DNA from: Symbiotaphrina buchneri
Lineage: Eukaryota; Ascomycota; Symbiotaphrinales; Symbiotaphrinaceae
Length of the DNA: 64,000 bases
Reading direction: 5' to 3'
Assembly: GCA_001599915.1 (NCBI GenBank)
Contig: BCIG01000006.1
Span: forward strand, 62,001 to 126,000
A program made the translations under genes and the position numbers. Shown here in pieces: positions 12,199-23,562 of this stretch (the stretch's first letter is position 1; the number at the start of each line of letters is the position of its first letter). The notes under the pieces were generated by a model. It saw only the letters and a list, made by a program, of their open reading frames with translations, was not told where the DNA came from and searched no databases.

Positions 12199-12951
12199 TC
12201 AGGCCTCTTGATTGCCATTACTATCACCATTGCCCGCCCCCACGGCGCTCTTCAACCTCTCCTTCCTTCCCTCTGTCCACGCCTTCTGCCACTCCTCCAC
12301 CCTGCCACCCAACACTCTCGTTCCCTCCTTCGACAGCAGAATCAACCCCCTCGCTACAACCGCCCTCTGCACCACCATCTTCGCGCCAATGCCCACAGCC
12401 TTCACGCCCTCGACGCCCTCCAGATCCAGCGCATACACCTGCGTCCCACGACAATCCTGCAGCAGCAACTTATGCGGGCCCGGTCCATGATCATTCGGCT
12501 GCGCGCGCTGCGGCATGGGCGCTCCCGAAGCGGAGCCAGCAGACTGCGTCGCCGCATCGGCCGTGTCGGGCACCACACGCACGATCTCCCTCCCCTTCAT
12601 GCCCTCACCGCGCTCCGCCGCTTCAATATCCTCGACCTGGCTCCAGCGGCTGCGGCCGATGTCCTCGATATCGCGGACTTGCAGCACGATGGGCCCGGGC
12701 AGGACGCGCTCTTGGATGGTGACGTCGGAGATGTTCTGCGGGAGCGCGTGGCTGGATGAAGGGGCGGTGAGGGACGTGGTGATGTCGGATGCGAGGAGCC
12801 GGAACAGAGCGGTTTTTTGTAAAGCGGGCAGAGGGGTGGTGGGTCGTTGCGAGGCGAGGAACGTCCATAGCCAGGTTGGGGAGGGGTGCAAAGAGTAGGT
12901 GCTGCTGATGTGCGTGGAGATCGCGTTGTAGAGGTCGGTGGGGGCGTGCAT
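12199..12951 (-). CDS. RMI1: RecQ-mediated genome instability protein 1 (Rmi1)
   Basis: OB-fold partner of Sgs1 helicase and topoisomerase III, which together dissolve double Holliday junctions. Single exon of 250 residues, similar in size to yeast Rmi1 (241). The N-terminal three-helix part reads HISSTYSLHPSPTWLWTFLA and LPALQKTALFRLLASDI. The OB-fold core follows: LPGPIVLQVRDIEDIGRS, then LLLQDCRGTQVYALDLEGV and IGAKMVVQRAVVARGLILL. The tail (KERLKSAVG) resembles the end of fungal Rmi1 proteins. The ATG at 12951 has a CACAATG context. The longer open frame upstream starts only with TTG. Divergent from VPS51 across 313 bases. Confidence 0.88.
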   Translation of the reverse strand: MHAPTDLYNAISTHISSTYSLHPSPTWLWTFLASQRPTTPLPALQKTALFRLLASDITTSLTAPSSSHALPQNISDVTIQERVLPGPIVLQVRDIEDIGRSRWSQVEDIEAAERGEGMKGREIVRVVPDTADAATQSAGSASGAPMPQRAQPNDHGPGPHKLLLQDCRGTQVYALDLEGVEGVKAVGIGAKMVVQRAVVARGLILLSKEGTRVLGGRVEEWQKAWTEGRKERLKSAVGAGNGDSNGNQEA

Positions 12952-13264
12952 TGTGACGATATGAGGGTGGCGCTGGTGTTGTCTCCAATTGAAGGTGCTC
13001 AAACCTGTGAGATTGTTGTTCTGATGTTAAAGCTTAGGATTTGTTGTCACCGGCCTGAGTTGTGCGGGGAGGAGAAGAGACTCGCGGAGAGCAACTCGCG
13101 CACGGGCCAAAGCTTATTTCCAGCCCTACCTCCGCCGTCACTTCAGGCACTTCCCCGTACCTTAAGAAGCCAACAACACCAATCAATCGTCGATATCCAA
13201 GCAGACCCTCTCCTGCTACACCCCAATCTCGACTCTTCTCCTCCGTCCACACCTCTCAATTACG
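12952..13264. promoter_or_regulatory. Shared divergent promoter of RMI1 and VPS51
   Basis: 313 bases between two start codons pointing away from each other. It must contain both core promoters. No TATA match is evident. A C/T-rich run from about 13205 to 13260 precedes VPS51. Confidence 0.55.
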
Positions 13265-14617
13265 ATGTCTCTCACAACGCCCACATCGACCCCCTCCCCC
13301 CGCTTCCCCTCACCAACCAGCTCCGCGCGCACCTCAACAGACACGATCCGGACCACCACAACGACCACCCATCCCTCCTCACCACACCTGCACCCACAAT
13401 CCCAGCAGCACCATCCGCGGCGGAACCGCGCCGCGCTGCGCGAGTTCTACGGGCTCAAGACCGCCGCGCCCGCCGACGCGAGTAATGGCACGCAGGGCAC
13501 AGATGGCGCCGGCGTGCTGGGCGTGCTGGCCGAGGCGGGTGTCCGTGAGAGCGAGCTGGATCGTGAGGGCTTTGATGCCGAGAGATGGGTCAAAGAGGTG
13601 CTGCGGACGAGGGATATGGCGGGCTTGCTGAGGGTTAGTGCGGGACTGGTTGGTGGTGCGTTTTATCCCCCCTGTCTCTTACCCGTTACTGGGACTTCCT
13701 TTAGAGCGAGTCCCGAGATGCTTGTGGTCTTCTTGGAAGAGCTGTGGCTGACCGTCTGCTTTTTTCTTGGATAGAGATCCGCGGCCTGGACGGTGAACGC
13801 AAAGCGCTGGTCTATGATAACTACAGCAAGCTGATCAAAGCCACTGATACAATCCGCAAGGTGCGTCTTCTTCCCACCACATCATCCCCTCCAGCCATCC
13901 CCTCCCTCTGTCCAAATCCCTTCGCATCATTACAAACTAACCCGACCTCCCTACACCCAGATGACAACCACAATCCCCCCCACAACCTCCACAACATCCA
14001 TCACCTCCACAACCGACCAATCACCACCCAACCCCCCCTCAGCCACCACAACAAGCACAACCGACCGCGCCCTCCCATCAATCCTCACTCCCGCCTCCAG
14101 CGAGGCCAAAGCCGCCTCAGCCGCCTCGCTGGCCCCAGCCCTCACGCACATCTCCGCCATCGCCACGCTGCTCACGCGCGAACTCGAAGAGCGCCTCCCC
14201 GCGGCGCCAGCGGGTCTCGCATCCCCCACCTCTGCAGCCCATAACGCTGGCTCACAGTCTGCTGCGGGATCGGGATTGCAAGCGTCGGGACAAGCGTCGG
14301 GACAAGCGTCGGGACAAGCGTCGGAACAAGCGCCGGGACAATCACGAGCAACACCAGCAGAATCAGAACAACAGTCCGAATCCCAAAAGAAATCGCGCCG
14401 CCAAAAAGAACTCGAAACAGTACGGTACGTCCTCGCGCTGCCAGCGCGGCTTAAGGGTTCAATCGCGCAGGGCAAGGCCGACGAGGCACGGCTTGAGTGG
14501 GGGGCTATCGAGCCGCTGCTGACGAAGTGGGAGGAGAGGGGAGTCAAGGGCGTGCCGGAAGTGAGAAGGGAGGCGGAGGAGGCGCTGAGAGGTGAGTTGG
14601 AGGAGGGGAGTTCGTGA
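13265..14617 (+). CDS. VPS51: GARP complex subunit Vps51 (Vps51/Vps67 family)
   Basis: Subunit of the Golgi-associated retrograde protein complex that tethers endosome-derived vesicles at the trans-Golgi. Exons: 13265-13655, 13775-13860, 13961-14617, giving 377 residues. Both introns (119 and 100 nt) use donor GTGCGT. The family signature is clear: RRNRAALREFYGLK (about 52-65), then SELDREGFDAERWVKEVLR, then EIRGLDGERKALVYDNYSK and IKATDTIRK across the first junction. The second junction gives RKM as in relatives. The rest is a coiled-coil/low-complexity tail with a Ser/Thr/Pro-rich block and a five-copy 12-bp repeat (14282-14341). Ends 504 bases from the convergent OXR1 stop. Confidence 0.88.
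14282..14341 (+). repeat. 12-bp coding tandem repeat in VPS51
   Basis: Five copies of GCGTCGGGACAA, the fourth with GAA and the fifth with GCC changes, encoding the tetrapeptide ASGQ and variants (ASEQ, APGQ). It sits in a low-complexity, probably disordered part of the protein. Confidence 0.9.
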
Positions 14618-15120
14618 TGGGTATGATATTGGAGAGAGGTTGTCGGGGGAGGGGATGATGGGATGGAGGGATGTTGGGATGGAGGGTGGAGGATGGAGGG
14701 GAGAGGAGCATTCTGCATGTTGCTGTTCGCATTGGCATTGGCATTGGCATTTGATACCCCGGCGGGAAAAGCAGATATAGAGAGAGCATATTTAGATATT
14801 TGTCATATATATATTTTATTCCAGCTGTGATGGATGGCTCCCGTGCCTATTTTGGAGGGGGTATATGTATGTAGTATGATCGATGCGCATACCCGTCCAT
14901 GATATGTCCAGAACGCCTGAAGAAATGTATGTGTGCCAACGCGAGCCTGCGGGATGGCCAACCTTCTGTCTTGGAGAGAAGGGTAGCGCTGTATATGCCG
15001 GCCTGCGGCGTATCAGATGGTAGCAATCATGCAGCTCCTCTCCTGTAGCGGCGAAGGGCATCTCGTCCCATTTATTACCTCGGATGAATCCAGAACTCCT
15101 CCAATTGTTCGGATTTGGTC
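14618..15120. other. Intergenic region between convergent VPS51 and OXR1
   Basis: The first 90 bases are a purine-rich run of GGATGGAGG-like units. Four GCATTG hexamers follow at 14729-14751, then AT-rich DNA (14790-14820) that could hold the VPS51 polyadenylation region. No gene seen. Confidence 0.6.
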
Positions 15121-16242
15121 TCACGAGACACCAACACTCCACACCTCGACGCCCAGGATATCGAATTTCTCGCCCTCGTCGCTGAGCGGTTCATTCCCGA
15201 ACGTCGGACACGGGCTACTGATACCCTTTTCAAACACGTCGTCCAGCCAGAGCCCATAATGGCCGTCTCTGTGCACACACACATCAGTTCCCAAATTCCA
15301 ATCTCAATCTCACCGTACAGGGACAAAGGACACTTACCCTCCGCCAACGCTCAGGAACTCCGGCTGGCACAACATCATGTAATCATTGACGCCACTGTAC
15401 GGGAACGCCTTGAATCGTATCCTCTCGGGCGTGCTCGTGCCCGTCCCCGCTCCATTCGCCTGCCCCGGCGGCGGCGCTAGCGACGCGCTTCCTCTCGACG
15501 TCGCGGTCGTCGACCGCGGCATGGTCAGGTGCTCTGTATCCGCGCTGGGCGGGGGCGGCAGGCTCGACAGCGGTATTGATGACATCGAAGGCGTCGCCGA
15601 CAAGACATGGGCGCGCCAGAGGAAGCACTCGCCGGTGCCATAGTAATGTGCCGCGGGGTGTGGGGGGTCCGTAAGGTACGCGCCGAAAATCCCGCCGTCG
15701 CCATCCCGCACGACGAGGACGAAGCCGGCGCGCAGGCCGCGGAAGCGCGCGCACTTCTGGTACAGCGTGGTGAGGCTGACGCCGTCGCGCTCGAGGCTGT
15801 AGATCAGGTTCCAGTCCTCGACTAGCTGCAGCCGCGGGGGCATGAGCAGCCGGATCTCCTCGGCGAGTGTGGGTGTGAGGACTTGAGAGTTGGATTTGAG
15901 GTTGGCGGCGCTGAGACCGTGGAGGTTGAGGGGGTAGAGAGGCGGTGGCTGGAAGGGAGAGGCGGTGCGGGAGGGGGCTTTGAAGACGCCCGGGACGGAC
16001 ATGCTGCTGCTGCTACTGGCCGTGGGAGGGGTATGCGATAGGTTCGGATCGGTGGAGAGCCGTCGCCGCAGGCCGGTTAGCACGGAGGTGATGGGATATG
16101 AGAGATAGGAGCTCGCAGATTGTGAGGGCAGAGATGCAGTGGACGAGGACGGGGAGCCGGACAGCGTAGTGGCGCTGGTGACTGGAGGCGCGGTGGGAGA
16201 GGGAGCGGTCGGGGAAGGCGGCGTAGCTGGCTCTTCGGCCAT
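15121..16242 (-). CDS. OXR1: TLDc-domain oxidation resistance protein 1 (Oxr1)
   Basis: TLDc protein. Relatives protect against oxidative stress, and yeast Oxr1 acts on V-ATPase assembly. Exons on the minus strand are 16242-15338 and 15268-15121, giving 350 residues. The single intron (69 nt, donor GTAAGT) joins ...LSVGGG to DGHYGLWLD, recreating the hallmark end of the TLDc fold. Before it are LLMPPRLQLVEDWNLIYSLERDG, SLTTLYQKC, GFVLVVRDGDGGIFGAYL, YYGTGECFLW and RFKAFPYSGVNDYMMLC. The first 120 residues are Ser/Pro/Thr-rich. A 60-residue low-complexity insert splits the domain, as in many fungal Oxr1 proteins. The ATG at 16242 was chosen because the upstream frame has no ATG. Confidence 0.93.
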
Positions 16243-17280
16243 GCGAGAAAGATTAGAGGATAGTAAAATCTGGGAGATAATTGGGAGAGGTTGTGATGCA
16301 AGAATACACAGCAAGATCCTCGTGTGTTGTTGCAATTGCGAAGGTTGGAATGCTTCGAGTCGCCGTCATGGCGGCGAAACAAGCTTCCGACCTCTAAAGC
16401 TTTCCCCTCAACGCTCGCTAAAAATAGTGGCTCTCACGACGTAGGGCTGAGGGGCCCCTGGATTGGGAACAGAGTCCCCTTCTGAGAGATGCACTTCTAC
16501 CGTTGACAGAAAACGTGCATATGATCCTTCTCTATCTATTTCAACTTACCAAACACCAACAAGATCCCGTCTATTCCGTGTCTCAACAGTATCAAGTCCA
16601 TTTCCTTCATGCTAATGCAAACTATTGCCTGACCTGCCCTGACCTGGCTGCATTCACGCCTACAGTTTCGTATCAAATGCGGACGGAAACCAAGACTACT
16701 GAATAGATTAATCGCTTGCTGTTGTAGTGGGGATGTCATATCTAGTGCGTAACGAGCGTGAAACATGGCTTGGGTGAAAATAGCCCAATATCATGGCATA
16801 AACGTGACTGGTATCAGATAAGCAAAAGACCAACGCGGCATGCTTCGGAAGATTCATGATCAAAAAAGCATAAGGGATAATAATTCCAAGAAATGAAGAA
16901 GTATAACCATCCATATGGACTGATTCTCCAGCAGAAGGCGTAGCAGTGGGATCCAAAGTCAAGTAATAGCAGCATGCACAAACGACCAAAGCCACGCTGA
17001 ACAAGCAGGACCGCAACCAAAACCAAATTCACAACGCCTCATGTGCTCCAAAGTGATTGACTGCCCACCGGGGTATCCTGCCATAAGCCATAACCCGTAA
17101 GCATAGGTCATGCGTCATGTATGCCATCATCATCATGCAAGCATGTCGTTTTCAAGGCCCGCCCTGATTCCGTCATTCATCACGCATCTTCATCCCCCCA
17201 ATGGTTATCCACAAACCACCGCATTCTGTATTAATGCATTTAAGAATAATATGTTTCGTATCTGTATACAATCCACCCTT
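16243..17280. other. Intergenic region: OXR1 promoter and 3' flank of the C2H2 gene
   Basis: About 1 kb between two genes in tandem on the minus strand. The part nearest 17280 is AT-rich and fits a 3' untranslated region of the C2H2 factor. The frames inside lack ATG starts or any domain. No gene supported. Confidence 0.55.
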
Positions 17281-19562
17281 TCAGTGAGGCTTCTCCTCGC
17301 TCGTGGCGACTGCTACAAGAGCTTCTATCCTTCCCATGCCGCCGTCGTGCGCGGGAATCGTTAGCGGCTTAGAAGGCTCGATCGGCCGAGGTCCACCATT
17401 ACTCTGATAAGCATGGCCATCGACAGTAGCGGGAGCATAAGTCTGACGTGCGTTTAGCGATTGCAAGGACGGACGGCTCAAGAGACTTACTTGATGCATT
17501 TCCTCGGCCGCTACTGCCGGGTGGCTGGTTTCAATATACCCGTTACTGTGCATAATGGATGGCTGGAACTCTCCAACACTAGACGTGAAAGGTGTAGGTA
17601 CGCCATCACTGCTGCTGGAGTCTTCCGGCGATGTCCTTTGTGCAAGGCTTGCCTGTGTGTTCGGAAGAGGACCGTTGTACCAGCCATGCCTTTTGGCTCT
17701 GCGGGGAGTCTGTGGCGGACTATTGGCACGTTGGAAAGCATCCGCGGGCCGCTTTGCACTCTCATGACCTTGTGCGACCATCGGCCCTGGATGAGGGGCG
17801 ATCAAGGGTTGTGGGGCCGTCAACGGACGTCCATTAGCATTATGAGTTGGGAACGGCACCGATCCAGAAGGCTGACCGAACCAAGTCAGAGCCGAGTCTT
17901 TTGGTGGAGTGCTGGTAATATCAAGCCGAGTCAAATTCTGATGCAGTGACATGTCCCAGTGAGGTTGCTGGTTCCTCCGATAGTCGAGGGTCGAATGATC
18001 AACAGGTCCAGCGAACATGGGTGGCCGATGTGGAGAGTCCAATTGCATGGGACTAGGTGCCTTGCGTGGGGGCGTTGTAGGTCGCTCATGAATCCTATCA
18101 AAACTTTCTATGCCCGGTAGCCGCGTTGCCTGTGCAAAGGCCGCTTGTGGAGCCTGTGCAGGTCGTGGTTCATCTGGAGTCTGATAGTAGGTCAGACCAC
18201 TGGTAGCAGGACGTTGACCAAAATATGTTCCGGGATGCCAAGTACGTCTCCTCCATTCAGCTTCCGCTGCTCCCGAAGGATCGCGTCTTGACTGGTTGGA
18301 GAAGACTGAACTAGTCGGACTGTTCATAATGCTACTGGTCTGAGAGAAAGCAGCCGAGGATGAAGGGGTCTGCAGAGGGCTGAAAAAGGGAGGTGGAAAC
18401 GCATTCCCCCCAGGAGATTGAAAAGGATTCGCGCCCGACGGTACGGAAAGTCGCCTTGGCTGCGGCCGATTGCTGTACAGAGAGTTCGATCTGTGAACCG
18501 AACTCGCAGGAGACTGCATCGCAGCAGAGAATCTAGGGCTATCTCCGCCAGTTGAATATGCGGTGGAACTTGGAGTACCAAATCCTTGAGGGGAGTTTGC
18601 CTGGTACGGTTGATATTGGCTGTTCGGACTATCGGGCGGCGATCTGTAACTCTCAAAAGAGAGCCTGGCGCGCGATGCCGGATCACTAGCCATCATCAAA
18701 GGAGGTGGTCTTCGACGAGGGTCCACACCAGAAGCACTGAAGTTAGAAGTGGTAGAACCAACACTGGAGGCAGACAAATTCCTGGAGTGGCCGTGGGGCC
18801 TGCCTTGACTCGTCTGACTACCCACAGTAGACGCCCGCGAGCGACTATGGTTCGGTCTAATCCTCTCGGTCCGTACTTGTCTCTGGAAACGGGTTCCAGT
18901 CGCTGCTAACGAATCATTTGGTATGTCTTCATTCACATGCACAGTCTGCGCATGTTGTCGTAGGTTATCGAGACGGGAAAATCTCCGATTGCAATGGCAC
19001 TGGAAAGGTCGTTCGCCAGTATGTTTCCTGCTGAAGTCAGCATAAAAGTAGACATTTCGTGCATCGACAACATCTACCTGATATGCCTCGCCAAATGCTC
19101 ACTTCTCGTGAAGCTGAGCGTACACGGCGGGAACTGCGTGCAAAAGAACCTTTGGCCCTTCTTTTTCTTGGATGGCCGCCCGTTCTCCTCCGTAGCGCTT
19201 TCGTTATCCGATGCTTCCTGCCCATCATCCGATTCATCTTCCATGTCTATATCCTGCGAGTCGGTGGATTTGACCGATCGCTGTGAGTTCACCCGGCTAA
19301 GCTGCTCCTTCCTTTTACTTTCCGGAAAGGTGTGGTTTGAGATGACGTTCGGGAATGGAGAGGTCGGGAGAGGTCGCTGGCCAGGAATGTTTCCGAAGCT
19401 GTCGCGAGTCGGTGTTTTTGCATCCTCCATCGGTGCATGGTCACTAAACGTTGCTGCAGTCGGGGGACGAGGAGTTGTAGGAGTGGTAGCATCTTCCCCT
19501 TTTCCCCCATAAGGATGTTCCGGAGGGGAAAGAGTGGTGTTCACTGCGCGAAATGTCGACAT
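17281..19562 (-). CDS. C2H2 zinc-finger transcription factor, RfeC-like
   Basis: Nuclear DNA-binding regulator with a pair of adjacent C2H2 fingers, resembling Aspergillus RfeC and the yeast Rgm1/Usv1/Com2 group. I recognise the family but not a proven function. Exons on the minus strand: 19562-19078, 19027-17491, 17442-17281, giving 727 residues. Intron 1 (50 nt) splits the fingers and restores [19 protein letters not shown]. Intron 2 (48 nt, donor GTAAGT, acceptor CAG) is stop-free and in frame, so it could be missed or retained. Finger 1 has an unusual C-x5-C start (C141, C147) and finger 2 a C-x-C start (C172, C174), as in relatives. A basic KKKKGQR run precedes them. The rest is long Ser/Pro/Gln-rich probable activation sequence ending in [17 protein letters not shown], a conserved-looking tail. 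Confidence 0.88.
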
Positions 19563-22500
19563 GGCTGAACAGTTCTCGGGGGAGGGTGCAAAGGCTGAAA
19601 TCTCAGTGACTTCACCCCAGGTGAGGCGATAGTCGAGAGGTGCCCCTCACTTCCAAGACCAAGTCAAGGATGGTTGCTTATCGATAGCGCAGTGTCGATT
19701 TGCGACAACGAGTTCATCGAAATGCGTCCAGTCCTGCAACTTGTTCAATACCCGCCAGGCGCCGTCAGATTATGGATGGGCAAAACGCCTCGCGGTGGGC
19801 TCGAGGACTTCGCCAGAGGAGGGTTTCAGATAAGGTGGTGAGTGCGGCTGTGTTTCATGCGGACACCCGTCGAAATCCCGCCCTTATCGACAACAGTAGC
19901 AACGGCGACCGCAAGGTATGATCCTGATCGAGGATATATAGGAGTTGTCGATGGTCGGTAGCTGGTGTGATTGCTACTTCGTACAGGATCCTGCGGTGTC
20001 TGAAGATAAGGTACGGCGGGTGGTAGCGAGGCCGAAAGGGTGTGCACGCCTATTATCGGGAAACTCGGTTGGTTGCCTTGCCACAGAAATGGCGTCGCAG
20101 TACGGTACTTCAAGGTCGAGAAAGTTCCTATACTCCGTCACCGGCCAACTACACTCGACGAAAGGTGAAGAAAAGGTCGATATTCGTGATGTCGTTGTTG
20201 CACAGTGATGAGTGATGAGAAGAAGTGTAAGTTTGAAAGAGAAATGAGTTGGGTAAGGTAGCCACAGGGAGAGATGGTTGCGCAATGGCCATTCCCTCAG
20301 GCTCCGGCGGAAGTCACGAAGGTTAGTTGGAAATCAGCCCCTCGGACCCTAAGGTTGGTAAGGTTGGGTCTTGGTTCGAGATAGTAGTGGACTACGCCTC
20401 AGCGGATAGAGGGGTAAATACCTAAAATCAAGGTAAACTGTGTGAGGTACACCATACTCAAACACCTCCCATCGTCCAACTATCTTAAGGGTAACTACCA
20501 ACGACTAGGAGAAAAACCGTCCGGTGGATGCGATCATCATGGCCGTATCGTACCTGTACCTTACCTAGCCACCACTTAGATTGGTCAGTGAGATATCTAC
20601 CTTAAGCTCAACTGAAGCAGGTCCAAGTCCCAAGGTCCACACAAGTCCACGATCTCACGCGTGCCTGTCCAGTCCAGTCCAGCCTTCGCTTTTCCTGCCA
20701 GATCCCCCCTCCTTCGACTTGTGCCTAGAAGCGCCCCTCGCCTGAAAGGCCAATAATAACCTGACCGCGACCAGGTACGTCTTCGGCGTCGTGCCGTGTT
20801 CTGCATAAGCATTCGACGGCTCGTGAACTTGTGTGAGTGCTGCCGTGTTCTGAAACAATGTTGGTCCACCCAAGCGTCAGTACTGGAAAAGCAAGTCAGG
20901 TACGCCTAAGAGGCACAATCATAAATAATGCAGGCCCCTCCCCGCCATATCAGAGTTGAGCAAATGCCTGTATTCGCCATCTTCTTCTATGCACCTAAGT
21001 TTGGTAACAATGCAAGGATGGCATCGGGACATTTCGGCGAGGCCCGTTGCAACCCTCTTTTTGTGAGATGTAGTATGCCAGCACCGCTCAACTTCTCACT
21101 CGCATTGGTGCACTACAGGTCGGCACTAGGAGCCGAAGGGTGGGTGGGCGCCAAACCAGAAAATGGTACGAAACGGACCATCACCGTATGACTGAGATGA
21201 TAGTGGCTGGGCTGATGGGTTCCACCCCATAATCCAGGCGGCTGCCGAGCCTCCTTGACAGAAAGCAAACTGCATGGCGAGTCGGGACAAACGTACGTAC
21301 CAGATCCCCCTTGGTTGTTGTGGAATGTTTCATGCTTCCCATGATTGGCTGCATCATATTTAGTCGTTGTCTCTGCCAGGTACCGAAGGATAGATAGAGT
21401 TTCTGCCAGATCAGAAAAAGGCAAGGAGCTGAGTCGATGAGTCTAATATTATAACTATCCTCTAGATGAGGTAAAGGATACCTCAAGGTCAGCATCGGAT
21501 AACGAGTCCAATGTTGGAGCAATGACCAGGCGGTGAGCAAGTGCCCGCTGCTCGGTCGGATAATGGCCTGGTTCGCTTGGGGACATTGTTCTTGTACCTG
21601 AGCAGGTCTGCTCGGTCCATGAAGTCAAATCGGTGTCTTTAGAGCCCGACGCAGATGACATTCACGGAGATTTTCCTTGTGGCGGCGTATCCGGCCTTCT
21701 CTGACGAAAGGCAATGCAGACTTGTGAGGAGACGGTACTCTGTACATAGAGGCCTCCAGTTCGAGATAGGTATGAGGGTATCACGCGCTCGCCCAAGGCC
21801 AAGCATTAAGGCCCCGTATCCCTCTGCAACGCTAGGGCTAAGACTCGCAGCTCTCCCGCTCGTTTCGACGCCTCCGCAATCCGCATTGGTGGCCCGCCCA
21901 CCGCCCCTTGCAGCTCGGCTGAACCGAATACTGTTAGATCAAAGACCTGCTTCCCTTGGATAACACCTTCACATGCGCATGGTGTCCAGCCTCCTTGAAG
22001 ATCTCGCCTTCTTCACCCTTGCGGGAGGCCAATCAGATCAAGAAGTCCCAGGTGAAAAAGATGCAACCAGCGGACCGTCCTACTTCATCTTGTGATGTAC
22101 ATACTGCGTATGGAGTGCAGTAGAGGACTTGCACGTCCATTGTTGGGTTGTTATCAAGCAAACAGGCTAAATGAAGTTATCGTTTGACGAGGATTGTGCG
22201 GGAACCGGTACTCACCTCATGCAGGACCCTTTGGCTTTATCCGCTTAAGCCTCAGCCTCCTGCAGGATTCGGGCACGAGCAGGCCTGCCGTTAGGCGTAG
22301 ATATGCAATGCAGCAGGCGGTTGGTAAACAAAGAAGCCGTGCTTCGTACTCCGTACATAGGGATGGATTTTTGTCCAGCCTCCGGAATTAACAGTGTCTT
22401 CTGTCACCAATGATATGGACTGCCACCGCAGGTATCGAAATCCCCTTCCTTCCGTAAAGTACTGGCCTAAGGTAGTTCGTACTCTATGAATTAGTGGGAT

Positions 22501-23562
22501 TCCTAGAGTTTCCTGTTCGTGAAGAAGCGGTGAGGATGGCTTGATGGGTGAATAGGGGAGACTGCAATGGAGAGATATGATTGGTCGGCACAACCCCCGC
22601 ACTGCCACACTTCGGAAGCATAAAAAGGGGTTGGGAGTTACCGATCTCCTTAGACTGAAAGTTTGGTTGACAGCAAAGGGACGCCGTGGGCCTCGAGACT
22701 CGCGCTACAAAAAAATGATGGTCTTGAAGATGGGTTGACGCCCTGACTACAGATCAACCGATCGACCTTCCACACCTGGCTTGCTCTCTAGGAATTGTTC
22801 TGTGCTAACTGCATAAGGCGAATTCCAAACGCTACCTTTATCTTCGAATGGGATCCATCGTTCCTTTACATCGGAATATAAGACAGCCACAGCACGAGCG
22901 ATGCAGTGTCCGGAGTCTTGATCCTCTTAGCATCTAGTGGCCGAGGATGAAGACTTACTCCGTACACCGAGTCGAATACTCAAGGGATACCCATGGCCTC
23001 CCCAAAGCCCGTAGTTTTCTTTTTCCTGAGAATGTCAATATGCGGTTACATATCATTCTTCCCAATGCGAGCATCACTCGTTGGACAACCACGTGGGCTC
23101 GCTCGGTTCCTTGCAGCGTTTCCCCGTCTATTCGTGTGTGCTGTTATGGCCTTCTCATCTTCAACTGTCAAGGCCTTTTATATTTCCCATTCGATTCGAT
23201 CACCTGCGGGGTATACCATTGCTTTGCTCTTTGATCTCGAGACCATTGTCCTGGTGTCTATGGCCTTTTGCCTTCCAGATGTCTCGTTCTGTTCCATAGT
23301 CTGTCAAGTGTTCCCCTGACACAGTCACAAACGCTTTTTGATTACTGTGTTACGTACCCCCATCACGGCATTGATTGCGGAATGCAAGTGAAGATGCACT
23401 GCGAGTCTGACTTTATTTATTGACTCGCTTTCCCTCGTTCTCATTCCTACAGATGCCCTCGCAGTCCAGCTGAACGGTAATGCCGGCTGCTGCCTCCCAC
23501 CTGATCCTCAATAGGTTCTCTTACACGCGGCTGACTGAATCTCTTCCACTGCCGCATCAGCC
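19563..23562. other. 4-kb gene-poor region between the C2H2 factor and the orphan gene
   Basis: This is the shared upstream region of two divergent genes. All open frames are short (about 120 codons or less), on both strands, with no recognised domain and no consistent splice pairing. Base composition is ordinary rather than TA-rich, so repeat-induced mutation is not obvious. The motif ACTCCGTAC or a near match recurs near 21734, 22346 and 22957. The stretch 19563-20300 is probably the promoter of the C2H2 factor, since regulator genes often have long ones. Confidence 0.5.

Noticed and set aside
19563-23562. Repeat-induced point mutation of an old transposon
   Set aside because: No TA enrichment or loss of CA/TG was evident by eye. 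Base composition is near 50% G+C. A dinucleotide-index calculation would be needed to revisit this.
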